Made by a program: the position numbers and the translations under genes. 64,000 bases of DNA from Diphasiastrum complanatum (taxonomy: Eukaryota; Streptophyta; Lycopodiopsida; Lycopodiales; Lycopodiaceae): the NCBI GenBank assembly GCA_029204225.1, contig CM055112.1, positions 45,162,632 to 45,226,631 of the forward strand, in the 5' to 3' direction. Shown piece after piece: positions 21,801 to 30,999 of the stretch; position 1 is the first letter of the stretch, and the number at the start of each line of letters is the position of its first letter. The notes beneath the pieces were generated by a model. The model was not told the DNA's origin. It saw only the letters and a list, made by a program, of their open reading frames with translations, and did not search any database.

Positions 21801-24800
21801 GTTTGATCCACATTCAACTATGTACACTCTACTTTAAAGTAAACACATTGTAACATTGTCAACGTTACTATTTCAAGGCTTAGCATAAAATATCATGATA
21901 AGGAAAACAATAAGTTCCCACTTCTAAAGAAAATAATGGTCTAGTTGCCTATACAGCAAAAATTTGACATTTGATTGCATCAACCTTAAGATGTAAGACT
22001 TCTAGAGACAAAAAATCGATAAGACTTATTGATATATACATGCATATGAGTGCCTGAAATGTTGATTGAGCAAAAAGAGATCATTTTACTTCAGATACAC
22101 ACCTATGAGAGCTTTCATAATATGGAACCCTTGCATACTGAGGACCAGGAACTGCAACTGACACAATTTCAGGATGTGCTAACTGATGCTGAGAGTAACC
22201 TCTTTGGGGAATATCAGCATACCTTAGATCTTCCTCCTACAGAGAACAAGAGTAGTAGTATCGACCATGTACAATATTTTGGTCTAAACACCTAGAGTCT
22301 TACATCCTATTTACATGAAAAACCGAAATTATGATTAGAAAAAAAAATTGGCTGTGAAATATAACAGCAGTATGTAGCCAAATCAGGAATATCGCATATA
22401 TAATTGACAAACTGGTTACTACCAAAATTTTCTGTACCATGAAGAAAGAAGACAATACCAAATCAGAATAGGAACGTTTCCTTCCTCGTGATTCTCTGTA
22501 TCCACCAACATTACCACAATATCTATCAGCATCATAATTGCGAACCCCAGCTCTTCCTGCATTCTGTGCATAAGCTCCTTCTTCAGTAGCTGCAAAAGAA
22601 TTTCGCCTGGACAAATTCCTCTTGTTTTTTCTGCTTTTCTTTTGAGGACGCAGACTAGCCGTCTCTCCTGGCACCAAGTTCGTAAGAGTTTAGCAAGAGT
22701 CATATTTTGGTTCACAGCACTTTTAAGCCTACTGTCCTTGGTATCCTCAAGAAGTGAAATAGCACTTCTACCACCCATATTTTCAGCCCTTCAGTCAATT
22801 GCAGCATACAATTGGAGCAACCAGAATCTCATAAGGTGAGCCAAATCTCTGAAAAGTTGAATACTCACCTTACAATGAGTTTACACAAAGAAACTAGAAT
22901 ATCACATGCTCATTGCTGACTGATATTTCGAGGATTCATTTTATTTATTTCATGGACATTGTCTTTCTTTTGTATTGTTTATTATCTAAAGTCATCTCTC
23001 ATTATATTTCAGAAAGTTTTTGCTTTACTTTTCTTGCAAATGCAATGTGAATACAGACTTCCACAACATGAAGATGAGGGTTGACATATAATCTCATCCT
23101 ACAGATGTACAGATAAAGTTTCCTGCATATGACATCATATTCTCAAAACCCCTGGCAGAATGTCTTATTACACAAGCAAATATTTAATTTAATGTGATCT
23201 CATGCCGTCTTTGACAAGGCAATAGCTTTGTCTGTCAAATGAGCATGCCTGAATTTAGGGGCAAGGCTACGACAATAGAAAAAGGCCTCGGCACTAGGAT
23301 GAATGTCTGTACTAGGCAAGGATCAAGATCACCCAGCACAAACAATTTAGACAAGTCATACAGCAATTTAATCTGCAATATTCACCAGGGAATAGAAATG
23401 AATGAGCATGCACAAAAGTTTTCCATAAGTAGAATAAAAATCATCATTTTATAACAAGTATCATGGTCTATAATCAACAAAAGATATAAGCCGCTATGTA
23501 CTGCCTTGAGTCCTAGTGAAGCTACATAACTAAATAACAAAGACGCGACTTGTAAAGTCATTAGTTTTTCTAAACAACAGAAAACGTAAGTGAGGGCCTA
23601 CAGGTTGTCGGGTTGGCAGTCTACCTATTGAAAGTGTTTGCTCAAGAGATGCTGTATCCTCATTTACTTGGTCGCCACTGCGTGAAGCAAGAGTTTCAAC
23701 GATATTGGCCTTCTGCCCCTTTCTTTGACTCCTAGACTTTCCAATCCTTTTACGGACATGATCCTTGGATTCTGTAGATGACAAAATAGCACCATGTAAA
23801 TATTATCGCTTAAATCTGCAAGATTTCAAGAAAAAATTGGGAAAATTGATGGAAACAACATGACCTATAGAGACAGAAAATACCATTGAAGAAATTATTA
23901 TCTCACCTCGATCCTTTCTTGCAGAACCAGCTCCTACCTGACCACCAACATCTTGGCCAATTGGAAAACCACCACGAATACCCCTTGTTACACCTCTTCT
24001 TTTTTGTACAGGCTTAGCCAACCTGGCCCTAAGTGTGACCTGCTCGTCACAAGTGAAAGTTCAGATAATTTGTACAATACAAATTGCACATGTCTATACT
24101 CATATCTCGCTATTTTGGGAGCTCTCAGTCATCATTCAACAAAAGCCCTGAAATAAGAATGCACAGGCACCTTCTGCTCCCCTTCAACAACTTCAGAATA
24201 GTTGATAGCCATTATACATGCCATTGCTCCTTCCCGGGTGGCATACTTTATGAAACCAAATTTTTTTTTTTTGGAAGATGATTTTTTGTGGCCCAAATCA
24301 ACTTCCTCTATCTCTCCGTACTTTCCACATAGCTCCTTCACCCGTTGTTCATCCCAAGCTGAAGGTATCCCATCCAAAAACACAGATTTGACCTGCAACA
24401 ATTGAATGAAATGGATATAGCCAGTATATTAGGTTCAGCTGAAAATATCTAGGTAAGGAAAGCTCCTTTGCTCTCTAGAGGTCTGAATTTTCAGTACACG
24501 TGCACATTAGCATACAATATTATTAAAATAATCCCAGATAATGCAGCACGCTTATTGGACAATTATCTTGGGTGCTTGAGCTGATGTGCTGATGTGGCAA
24601 TTACAATCGCAATATGTGGTGGCTGATTTGAATATGCGGTGGCTAATTTTATGTTAAAATGCAACTTCAACAAATTCAGCCTTGAACACTATACCCCATT
24701 GCTAGTCATGCGAAGAAAAGGCACCAAACTTTTACAAAGATCACCTGCAGACTGCACGACAAAAATGTTCTATTTTGCCATTTCACATTAAAAATGTTTT

Positions 24801-27800
24801 CATGATATTTTCAGAATCCGTCAAGGCTCATTTTTTGTTCATACAAAGGGAAAAACAAGGATCTGAATCAAGAATTAGCTTGCTTCATACATGCTGGGAA
24901 AACCGAGCAGTTTACTAAGAACGCGAACCTGCAACATAACTGCTTCATCTGGTTCATCCAAAAGTTGTGCCCAGGCGACCTTTGCTGAAGTCTCACCACC
25001 AAAAATAGCATCAGGCTTTTGCAAGCGCTTGAAGGCCTTCAAAGCATCACTATGTGTGGAGAACTCAAGAAAACCAAAGCCTTGATGACACTCTTCATTC
25101 TGTGGGTCTTCAATCAAAGTCACATCTTCCACGCTCTCAACATCATATTTTTTAAGAGTTTCGATAACCTGATGGAAAGCATAAGCTATATGATGTTGCT
25201 GATAAAGGTTAATAGAACCTTGCATTGTCACCTCTTGACATGAACCAAACTCTAAAGTTTTCTTCCTAGATGGAAATTTGAATAAAATCATGCAAATAAT
25301 AAAAATGTAATTCTGAATCTTCAAAAAGAGAAAACACAGGCCACTGCATTAATCTTTTGAAGGCATGCACCCCTCCTTGAGAAATTTCCTAGTCAACATG
25401 TTAGTGGAACAAAATTGTCAATCCAAGAAGACAAGCAACTCCAACATGCTTTATAGTCAAAACTGATAAACTGACTTACATTTTCCTTTCTCCAGTCTTT
25501 TCCAATATTTCCCAAGTATAAGATGTCGTTCTCTTCACTTGGCAATACCCGACAAGGTTGCCCGTGTACCTTTTCAGCAGATCATTACACATCCGCATAT
25601 CAGCACAAAGGAACAGAATTATCTTTGAATTGAAATCTTAGGTACATGTAGCATATCTGCAATGTGTATCTGTTGTCAACATCTGTTAATTCAAGAGTGT
25701 AAAGCTCCATAATTGTTCAATCAATGCCCTCCTTTGATGCCAATAAAATAAAAGCACTCAAGGTCATTAACATCAAATTGAGAGATGTTGAAGTATCTAG
25801 AGAAACAGTTAACATTCATAATATCAGCACAAACTTCAAGAAAAAACTTTAGTAGTACAAAAGCTGAGTAGCAACCACCTACAGACATAGAGAACTGAAA
25901 GCATACCAATAAACATTGACATAATCTAAAGACTCCAAAACAAAGCCAACTATCACCTAACCTGCCATTGTCTCAAAAAGCTAAACCATTATGATCACTG
26001 ATAAATCACATATTCGGTATATCTTAAAGCCAACATGGGACATTTCCATACCACAGTCCTGTTGGAATTATGTTCTTGATTCCTAAGCAGGAGTGATCTA
26101 ATCTTAATAGCACCCGCACCCATCAAAAATAAAAAGAAAAGTTTAATTGTAAATCACAAGACAATAGTAGTTGCTCAATATCTGATCTAAACAAATCTGA
26201 AGTGCCATGGTATGGCACCCTACCCCCACGGCACCTGTGCCATGGGGAACTTTGCTATAAACCAACAATCTTCTCTTAAGAAACCATTGGATGATGTTAA
26301 TGCTAAAAACAACTCACTTGTTCCACACTACTTACCTTCTCATTAGATAAGGTAAGTAGAGTTTTGATAAGTGTGAGTTCACTCTTCACCGTTTAAAAAA
26401 TTTTCCAATTGTTTCGCATTCATGGATTGCTTCTTCCTGCATTCAAAAGCAAAATGACCAAACTTACTGCAGTAATGACAATTCCCATTCCTCTTTAGGA
26501 TTCATCTTCATCCCTTTCTCTTGCTGATTTGGATGCTTTTGATTTGTCTTCATCCAATTCTCCTGTTAGTTCTGTAACTTTTACTTTCCTTTGTCCATCT
26601 TGCCTTTTCGATCTTTCCTGATTTTGTCCCTGCTATTTGGTAATGAATGCTTGCTCTTTGAAGTCTTCTTTGTTCATGATATCAAGACATCTCATTTCTT
26701 CTTGTAGTAATATAGCATTCAATTCGTCAAAATGCGGCTTAGTCTCTCGTAAAGATACCATCATCACAAAGTTCTAAAATGCAAGCGGCAAAGTATTAAG
26801 CACAATAGATAATATTAGCTGACCCCTGAGATCTTTCACTCTAGGATAGTAGTCTATCATTGATTCACGTGTATCCAATTTTCAATGCAAGTAGTTTATT
26901 TGTCAAGAACAGAATCCTTGATTGGTTAACATTCTCATATAATTTTTTTGGAATACCCCAAGCTTCCTTGGGTCCAAGAGCATCCCTAATATGTGGGATT
27001 ATCATATCTTTAACTGATGAGTGAATGATATAATGAGCCTTCCTTTTCCATTTTAATTACTATCTCAATGTCCTTACAGTGTTAGGAGGCAATTCCATGT
27101 TCTCAATCCATGAGAATATTATGCATTTTAAATTTTCAGATACTAAAGTTATTACCATCAAGCTTACTAGCTTCGGGTAAAGCTGCATCATTTTTGTAGC
27201 AAAACAATGAAACTAGGCCTATTACAACCCTTCAGTTTTCAACTTTCTAATTTCAACCCCCTAATATCAACCTTCTGATATGTGAAATCAACCTTCTGAA
27301 ATCGACCCTGTAAACTCAGCTATCTAATTCAATCCTCAAAAATCGCCCCCTGATTTCGACCACCGCAAAAATTGACCTCCTATTTTCGACCTTCTCTAGT
27401 TTAACCTCTAATATTGACCTTCTGCAATTGATCTTCTGATTTAACCAACTGAAAATGACCCTCAAGAATGGACCACCTAACTTCAACCCTTGGAATTTGA
27501 CCTTCAGAATTGACCTTCTAAATTCAATCTTCTGATTTCCCCAATTTTTTTATTTTAGAATGTTGAAAATGCATTGAGTTCCAACAATGCAATAGGTGTG
27601 CTACTAGCTGAGATACAAACCTTCTCGTGACAATCTCAGCAACCAACCTTTCTCCAACAAGCTTTTTCTCATAAACTCCACAATCAGACGTCTACCTGTG
27701 CTAATCTTGATCTCCCTCTCAAAACTTCACAAACAACTTGGTTTGCTCTGATACCATGTTGGAATTATGTTTTGATTCCTAAGTAAGAGTAATCTAATCG

Positions 27801-30568
27801 TATTAAAATTCACACACATCAAAAATCAAGACAGAAGTTTAATTGTATTGATCTCGTATCAAAACGACAAGACAATAGTAAAATGTTGCCCAACATGTGA
27901 TCTAAACACCTTGATCACACATTCTTGAAAAAGAGCGTTGATTGCCCTTATATATCCTTCTCCAGCACTATCTATGACTACATCTGGAAATTTTATTGAC
28001 TAATAATAGTCTCTAAATTTGGTAAAGTTCCTAGTCAATTATTACTATCAAATTTGTGTGCTCTGATGCACGTCCACCTTCTCAAAACTTTGCCCTTGCT
28101 TCTTTGGTAAGAATGCATGCTCCTTGAAATCGTCCCTGTTAACAAAATTTGGTCGTCTCATTTCCTCCTGTAGCAATATTGCATTCAACTCATCGAAAGA
28201 ATGCCTCGTCTCCCATAAAGACAACATCATAACAAAGGTTTGATAGGCCAAAGGTAAACTATTAAGCATGATAGATACCAAAACTAAATTCGAAACACTT
28301 TCTCCGACTGCAATAGTTGTCCTCAAGTAAAGCAATCCATTACCAATTCACCTGCCCATCTTTCATGTACGTAGCTTATTAGTTAAGAGCAAAATTTGAG
28401 ATTGATTTACAGTCTCGTATAAATTCTTTAAAATATCCCAAGCCTCCTTGGGTCCAGTAGCATCCCTGATGTGAGGAATAATCATATCTTTAACAAACAA
28501 GTTAATCTATAGCAACTTTTCTTTGACGATCCGATCTCCTCCTAGAAGATCCACATTGTCCTCATAACAAAATTGACTCCACATGCAACTAATGCTCCTT
28601 CAATAATCTGCACAACTGCAAAGACAATCTCTCTCCCTCACGTAGAATCTTGATAGCTTCCAAGATCAGAAGCCAGCTCTGATGCCATGTTGGAATTTGA
28701 TGCTCAAAATAAAGATAGGAGTGAACTGATCATATTAGCACTCACACACACCAATCAAGACCGACATAAGAGATTAAAGAGAACTTAGATTAATTGAAGA
28801 ATGAGCATAGCTCTCTACAATGGAATGAATGGAGGTGGGGCACCGGCCCTCCTTGTATGATTTCTCTAGTCCTTAGCAAAAGCCAAAAGCATAAATCTAA
28901 CAAATAAAAATGTCAACTTTCCAGGGTTACAAAACCTGAACCCTGATGCTTCCAAATTTATCCACATGGTCTTTATCTCTAGTTGCTGGATTATTGTAAT
29001 CAAACTGAAATTCGAATCAATTTGAAACGAAACAATTGGGAACTACTCTCCCACATTTCAATAGACTTCTAAACTGTCAAAGGCTTAATGATTGCTTAAA
29101 AAGCCATAGATACAAAACCATTCAATTTTAATTGAACATTGAAAACATTGAACCAATCATTCAAATAGCATAATCGCAATTATTCAATACAATCATTATT
29201 GATACTGTTTTAGAGCTCGTTGCAGTGTTTCAATCATTGTAACATGAATACATCAGCCTAGGCCCTACACTTGCAAGTTATTTGCCTGCATAGATTCTAG
29301 ATGAAAGTAAGTAGTTAGAATATCCTCTAACAAGTAGTTAGAATATCCTCTAACAATCCACGACGTCACTTGAATGCTGTGTGTACCCATTACGCACCGT
29401 GAACTCAAACAAAGTTAAAGCCTAAAAACAATTATTTTCCATTTAATTTTCAGTTCATATTTTCCAGGGTTTCTTACAATAGCTAACCTAAGATACATGC
29501 AGAAAGAAATTGTCAAGGGTTAAACATTAAGGCTAACCAGTTTTGTCTGTACTAAGAATTTAGAAACGAGGAATTTAGAATAATGCAATAGCAAGCACCA
29601 TCATCATCATGAAAAAAAACTGGATAATGCTCAAAAAACAGAAGAAGTTTTACAACCTCTGCCCTAGAAAGTTCATCAACTGCCTTTCCAGCCTCCAAGG
29701 GATCAGCATAACGAACAAATGCATAGCCCTTGTTCTTTCCACTTTTCAGATTTCTGATTAGCCTGATTTCTGACACTTTGCCAACCTTCTCAAACACAGC
29801 CCTAATCTCCTCTTCTGTTGCCTCCTTGTTAAGACCGCCAATAAACACCTCACGCCGCTTTTGCTTCCTGCACTCAGAGATTGCCTTCGAATAATGCATC
29901 ACAGACAATGTGTGAACTGAAGAAATCTCATTGTCCTTCCCTGTTGCATTATCTTTAAAGTTTTCAACCTCATAACTGTGATCTACATCTACATAATCAT
30001 TAACCTTTTCTCCATCCTTTTCATCATCGTCTTCATATTCATCTTCCACTTCATCTTCAATCTGTGAACAATCTTCTTCGATGCCTTTAACCTCTTCCCC
30101 CTCATTGTTCCTTTCGAGTTTTTCATCTCCTTCGTCATCCGCAGTATTCACTGCTTCAGTCTCCTTGGGCATCTCAGACATTTCTTCATCAAACTTCACA
30201 TTCTTGGCACCAATTTCCACCTCAAAAGGATCAAGAGAAGCTCCAATTACATGGCCACTAGCTTCTGCAGAAACAACGGATGCAACTCCAGCAGTATAGT
30301 CAGTACCTGCTACAGTACTGGCTTTGGCATTGGCATCCCTCGACTCGGACTTCAAGTCAATATCTAATTCAATTTCTGCATCTGACGAAGGTACCTCTAT
30401 AACCCTACCATCACCATCCATCTTCACATCCACTTGAAGATGCTCTGCTTCCGAAACTCCGGCTTCAAAAGCTTCTGCCTCTACCTCAGATTCATCTCCT
30501 GAGACTTTTGTAGGCGTTTTGGTACCTTTCCTGGGACCTGGACTCTTCTTCACACCCCGGGTCCTCAT
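15251..30568 (-). CDS. Nuclear RNA-binding protein with three RRMs, hnRNP Q/R-like (whole coding span)
   Basis: Eleven coding exons with AG acceptors and GT donors join in phase into 2346 nt (781 aa) without a stop. Order: basic start MRTRGVKKSPGPRKGTKTP (possible nuclear signal, residues 5-21); acidic region about 125-205; RRM1 about 239-320 (VFIGGL, KGYAFVRY); RRM2 about 319-410 (ILYLGNI, GFGFLEF); RRM3 about 416-497 (VFLDGI, KFGFIKY); then a 280-residue Arg/Gly/Tyr-rich tail. This layout is that of hnRNP Q/R proteins and of plant relatives such as Arabidopsis LIF2 and its longer paralogues, which bind RNA in the nucleus and link to chromatin or splicing control. The exact orthologue is not settled by eye. 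The start was chosen as the first ATG after the 5' UTR intron. Introns 2 and 9 are swollen by retroelements, yet all splice sites look usable, so the gene is probably active. Confidence 0.9.
15514..15563 (-). CDS. RRM gene, coding exon 10
   Basis: A 50-nt exon: acceptor CCTTCAG, donor GAG/GTGAGC. With the split glycine codon from the previous exon it reads GSSASQIYASGGYSYAE. Enters in phase 1, leaves in phase 0. Confidence 0.85.
15667..15764 (-). CDS. RRM gene, coding exon 9
   Basis: A 98-nt exon: acceptor CTTTACAG, donor TATG/GTGATT. Reads VPVGRVAHYAVVQGVASSPG and on to RAPTYAVYG. It is reached only after the 6.3-kb intron; the phase (2 to 1) fits its neighbours. A (GA)28 tract lies 26 bases before the acceptor on the minus strand. 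Confidence 0.87.
15791..15846. repeat. (TC)28 microsatellite in intron 9
   Basis: 56 uninterrupted bases of TC. On the gene's strand it is a GA tract located just upstream of the polypyrimidine region of the exon 9 acceptor. Confidence 0.97.
17958..18411 (+). pseudogene. LINE ORF2 endonuclease domain, first part
   Basis: The frame contains DILFFTETH, then GFQWESVFRAETRSSSGRGS, DGVACLYRD and DIYIAVCYFPPN. These match the layout of the apurinic-type endonuclease of non-LTR retrotransposons (catalytic E in the xETH motif, then the GxVAxL strand, then the VxYxPP strand). It breaks at a solo LTR inserted at 18417 and resumes at 19191. It lies in intron 9, in the opposite orientation to the host gene. 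Confidence 0.85.
18412..18416. repeat. Left target-site duplication (CTCCA) of solo LTR in LINE
   Basis: CTCCA recurs at 19186-19190, exactly flanking a TG...CA segment. Confidence 0.8.
18417..19185. mobile_element. Solo LTR (769 bp) inserted in the LINE endonuclease
   Basis: It starts TGTTGACAG, ends TAGTATTCA and has a 5-bp direct repeat on both sides. Removing it joins YFPPN...RDGSP to YMDLSGDVIRFFDRGH, restoring the endonuclease. Near its left end an exact 10-bp inverted repeat (ACAGATCCTC / GAGGATCTGT, 18422-18448) can form a hairpin. No internal genes are left. Confidence 0.8.
19186..19190. repeat. Right target-site duplication (CTCCA) of solo LTR in LINE
   Basis: Matches 18412-18416 and follows the terminal CA. 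Confidence 0.8.
19191..20950 (+). pseudogene. LINE ORF2: endonuclease end and reverse transcriptase
   Basis: The frame first gives GHILLVGDSNARTGS (catalytic GDxN), SDFTCHPHSGGHSVVDYLMG (last catalytic SVVDY) and then a linker with PWYDDECRQLHNH. The RT follows: FPTSWCTNVIHPIHKGGD, RPENYRTIMVGHIMIKV, QARFRPHYSTSDHIFTLRAI, CCFVDFRKAFDSIPR (first catalytic D) and VKQGCSLSPSLFGLYI. The sequence ends before the YADD block, so the copy is incomplete. Stops lie at 19677-19679, 20219-20221 and 20757-20759. The FRP-STSDHIFTLR and VDFRKAFDS blocks are unlike the usual plant L1 elements and closer to RTE/CR1/jockey-like or algal and moss LINEs; the clade is an inference. Confidence 0.85.
21445..21470. 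repeat. Short perfect inverted repeat
   Basis: TTGCAGCGGAT and ATCCGCTGCAA are separated by CACA, giving an 11-bp stem with a 4-base loop in intron 9. Function unknown. Confidence 0.8.
22103..22236 (-). CDS. RRM gene, coding exon 8
   Basis: A 134-nt exon: acceptor CTCTGTAG, donor CATAG/GTGTGT. Encodes EEDLRYADIPQRGYSQHQ to ARVPYYESSH. Phase 0 in, 2 out. Confidence 0.87.
22459..22667 (-). CDS. RRM gene, coding exon 7
   Basis: A 209-nt exon: acceptor GGTGCCAG, donor GATTTG/GTATTG. Encodes ETASLRPQKKSRKNKRNLSR and YRESRGRKRSYSDL, a basic Arg/Ser/Tyr-rich stretch. An upstream stop in this frame means the exon cannot extend much further 5'. The adjacent 22668-22785 is open in another frame, so the acceptor should be confirmed by transcripts. 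Confidence 0.82.
23625..23771 (-). CDS. RRM gene, coding exon 6
   Basis: A 147-nt exon: acceptor ATCTACAG, donor CAATAG/GTAGAC. Encodes ESKDHVRKRIGKSRSQRKGQ to SLEQTLSIG; both ends in phase 1. Basic, part of the tail that follows RRM3. The donor is less typical than others, so the 3' end may differ. Confidence 0.8.
23907..24039 (-). CDS. RRM gene, coding exon 5 (RRM3 end, RG-rich)
   Basis: A 133-nt exon: acceptor ACGAGCAG, donor ATCGAG/GTGAGA. Encodes VTLRARLAKPVQKRRGVTRG, which completes the last strand of RRM3, then a Gly/Arg-rich part (GIRGGFPIGQDVGG). Confidence 0.87.
24171..24392 (-). CDS. RRM gene, coding exon 4 (RRM3)
   Basis: A 222-nt exon, phase 0 to 0: acceptor TTGCAG, donor GCAGAAG/GTGCCT. 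RNP2 is VFLDGI and RNP1 is KKFGFIKY, separated by WDEQRVKELCGKYGEIEEV. A lysine-rich insert (KKSSSKKKK) precedes RNP1. Confidence 0.9.
24929..25168 (-). CDS. RRM gene, coding exon 3 (RRM2 main part)
   Basis: A 240-nt exon, phase 0 to 0: acceptor TCCATCAG, donor TTGCAG/GTTCGC. Encodes VIETLKKYDVESVEDVTLIE, the RNP1 CHQGFGFLEF and FGGETSAKVAWAQ. The donor has GT but a poor +3 to +6 sequence. Position fits hnRNP Q/R RRM2, which carries a longer loop (EDPQNEECHQ). Confidence 0.9.
25480..25569 (-). CDS. RRM gene, coding exon 2 (RRM1-RRM2 junction)
   Basis: A 90-nt exon, phase 0 to 0: acceptor CTGAAAAG, donor AAAT/GTAAGT. Encodes VHGQPCRVLPSEENDILYLG and NIGKDWRKEN, i.e. the last strand of RRM1 and RNP2 of RRM2. 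It is too short to appear as a long frame but is required to join exons 1 and 3. Confidence 0.9.
26060..26200 (-). mobile_element. Copia LTR fragment in intron 2
   Basis: TGTTGGAATTATGTTCTTGA and the next ~130 bases match 27757-27890 (same family, same orientation). The fragment begins at the LTR end and loses similarity after about 26200. It is a partial LTR. Confidence 0.75.
26390..27228 (-). pseudogene. Copia gag in intron 2, first copy
   Basis: Translated on the minus strand with frame changes, it shows the copia Gag (UBN2 family) order: the segment matching DAxGPKEAWxxLxE near 26960, then ESMIDYYPRVKDL near 26840, LQEEMRCLD near 26690, and a zinc knuckle C-HY-C-SKFG-H-FAFE-C near 26440-26480. 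It has many stops. It lies between the PBS at 27745 and the LTR piece at 26060, so IN, RT and RNase H are deleted. Confidence 0.75.
27229..27545. repeat. Degenerate 14-bp minisatellite (consensus near GACCTTCTGAATTT)
   Basis: About 20 consecutive units of 13-17 bases, each of the form (C/G)(A/G)ACC(T)TCTGAATTT, for example GACCTTCTGCAATT, GATCTTCTGATTT, GACCTTCAGAATT, GACCTTCTAAATT. It occupies the leader of the copia element, between PBS and gag. Confidence 0.85.
27745..28057 (-). mobile_element. Copia PBS and LTR in intron 2, first copy
   Basis: GCTCTGATACCA (27745-27756) is the perfect reverse complement of the Met-tRNA PBS, followed at once by TGTTGGAATTATG, an LTR end reading ...CCAACA on the minus strand. 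The right boundary of the LTR, near 28057, is an estimate set by the next gag piece. Confidence 0.75.
28058..28675 (-). pseudogene. Copia gag in intron 2, second copy
   Basis: A frame on the minus strand (28335-28048) reads MLNSLPLAYQTFVMMLSLWE, RHSFDELNAILLQEEMRRPN, typical of copia Gag (UBN2 family). Further upstream, DATGPKEAWDILKNLYET can be read near 28450. It is related to the copy at 26.4-27.2 kb but not identical. The element lacks everything after gag. Confidence 0.8.
28676..29060 (-). mobile_element. Copia PBS and LTR in intron 2, second copy
   Basis: GCTCTGATGCCA (28676-28687) is a PBS with one change, followed by TGTTGGAATTTGATGC, which resembles the LTR end at 27757. The far end of the LTR is not defined; 29060 is approximate. 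Confidence 0.65.
29657..30568 (-). CDS. RRM gene, coding exon 1 (start, acidic region, RRM1)
   Basis: The exon begins at 30573, five bases before the ATG (30568-30566), and encodes 304 residues in phase 0. Contents: basic start, long acidic part (EEDCSQIEDEVEDEYEDDDE among others), and RRM1 with VFIGGL and GYAFVRY. It ends ELSRAE/GTTGTA. An upstream in-frame ATG at 30592 lies in the preceding intron, so the later ATG is preferred. Confidence 0.92.
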
Positions 30569-30573
30569 AGCTC

Positions 30574-30815
30574 CTGGCAATATTATTATCAAGGAAACAA
30601 TAATACGACAAACCAGTATTCAAGAACATGAACTGATAACACAGAATGTCTCGTCACATTGAAGCAAATCAAGACAATGCAAAACAGACATCCTAAACTG
30701 CAAAAAAATCCTTCAAAAAAAGGTGCTCTCGTATGTGCTAATCTGGAACAAAACGAAGGTCTGGAATGTATTATATGTGTGTGTATTACAAGAACAAAAA
30801 AATTCCAGCACTCAC
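30574..30815 (-). other. 5' UTR intron of the RRM gene
   Basis: Donor GTTTACG/GTGAGT at 30816/30815 and acceptor ATTGCCAG at 30574 define a 242-nt intron just before the start codon. Leader introns are frequent in plant RNA-binding protein genes and often raise expression. Prediction from splice motifs only. Confidence 0.65.
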
Positions 30816-30913
30816 CGTAAACAGAGGTTCTGGTGCAATCGATGTAATTGACAAGAAATGGAAAAACCGAGCCACCGCTTGCAACTACTCCTTTGCGAGT
30901 GTACCAAAAAGAA

Positions 30914-30957
<44 letters not shown>

Positions 30958-30990
30958 ACACACACACACACACACACATAGAGCTTCAGC
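30816..30990 (-). other. 5' UTR exon of the RRM gene (5' end approximate)
   Basis: Upstream of the leader intron the strand carries a compound (TG)n(TC)n tract and TTTGGTACACTCGCAAAGG. Pyrimidine-rich repeats near transcription starts are usual in plant 5' UTRs. The real start site cannot be placed from sequence. Confidence 0.5.
30917..30978. repeat. Compound (GA)n(CA)n microsatellite in the RRM gene leader
   Basis: About 37 bases of GA followed by about 25 bases of CA without interruption. On the gene strand it is (TG)n(TC)n, a likely length-variable part of the 5' UTR or core promoter. Confidence 0.95.
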
Positions 30991-30999
30991 GTTTAGGGT

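Larger units (their letters stand above)
15765..22102 (-). other. Intron 9 of the RRM gene (6.3 kb), filled with repeats
   Basis: The donor AG/GTGTGT at 22103/22102 and the acceptor at 15765 join exons in frame. The intron holds a (TC)28 tract, a split LINE in the opposite direction (17.96-20.95 kb), a solo LTR and other unassigned sequence. The parts 15.85-17.95 and 20.95-22.1 kb have no gene that I can support; 16440-16740 has a repeated TAGCGCCCT word. Confidence 0.8.
25570..29656 (-). other. Intron 2 of the RRM gene (4.1 kb, first intron inside the coding region)
   Basis: Donor GCAGAG/GTTGTA at 29657/29656, acceptor at 25570. It contains two minus-strand copia fragments (26.06-28.06 and 28.06-about 29.06 kb) and a 14-bp minisatellite. 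A 23-bp direct repeat (AAGTAGTTAGAATATC plus CTCTAAC) sits at 29309-29354. 25600-26050 shows nothing recognisable. Confidence 0.8.

Noticed and set aside
22300-22677. 125-codon frame read as a separate gene
   Set aside because: It is exon 7 of the RRM gene plus intron sequence; splice sites at 22667 and 22459 fit the neighbours in phase.
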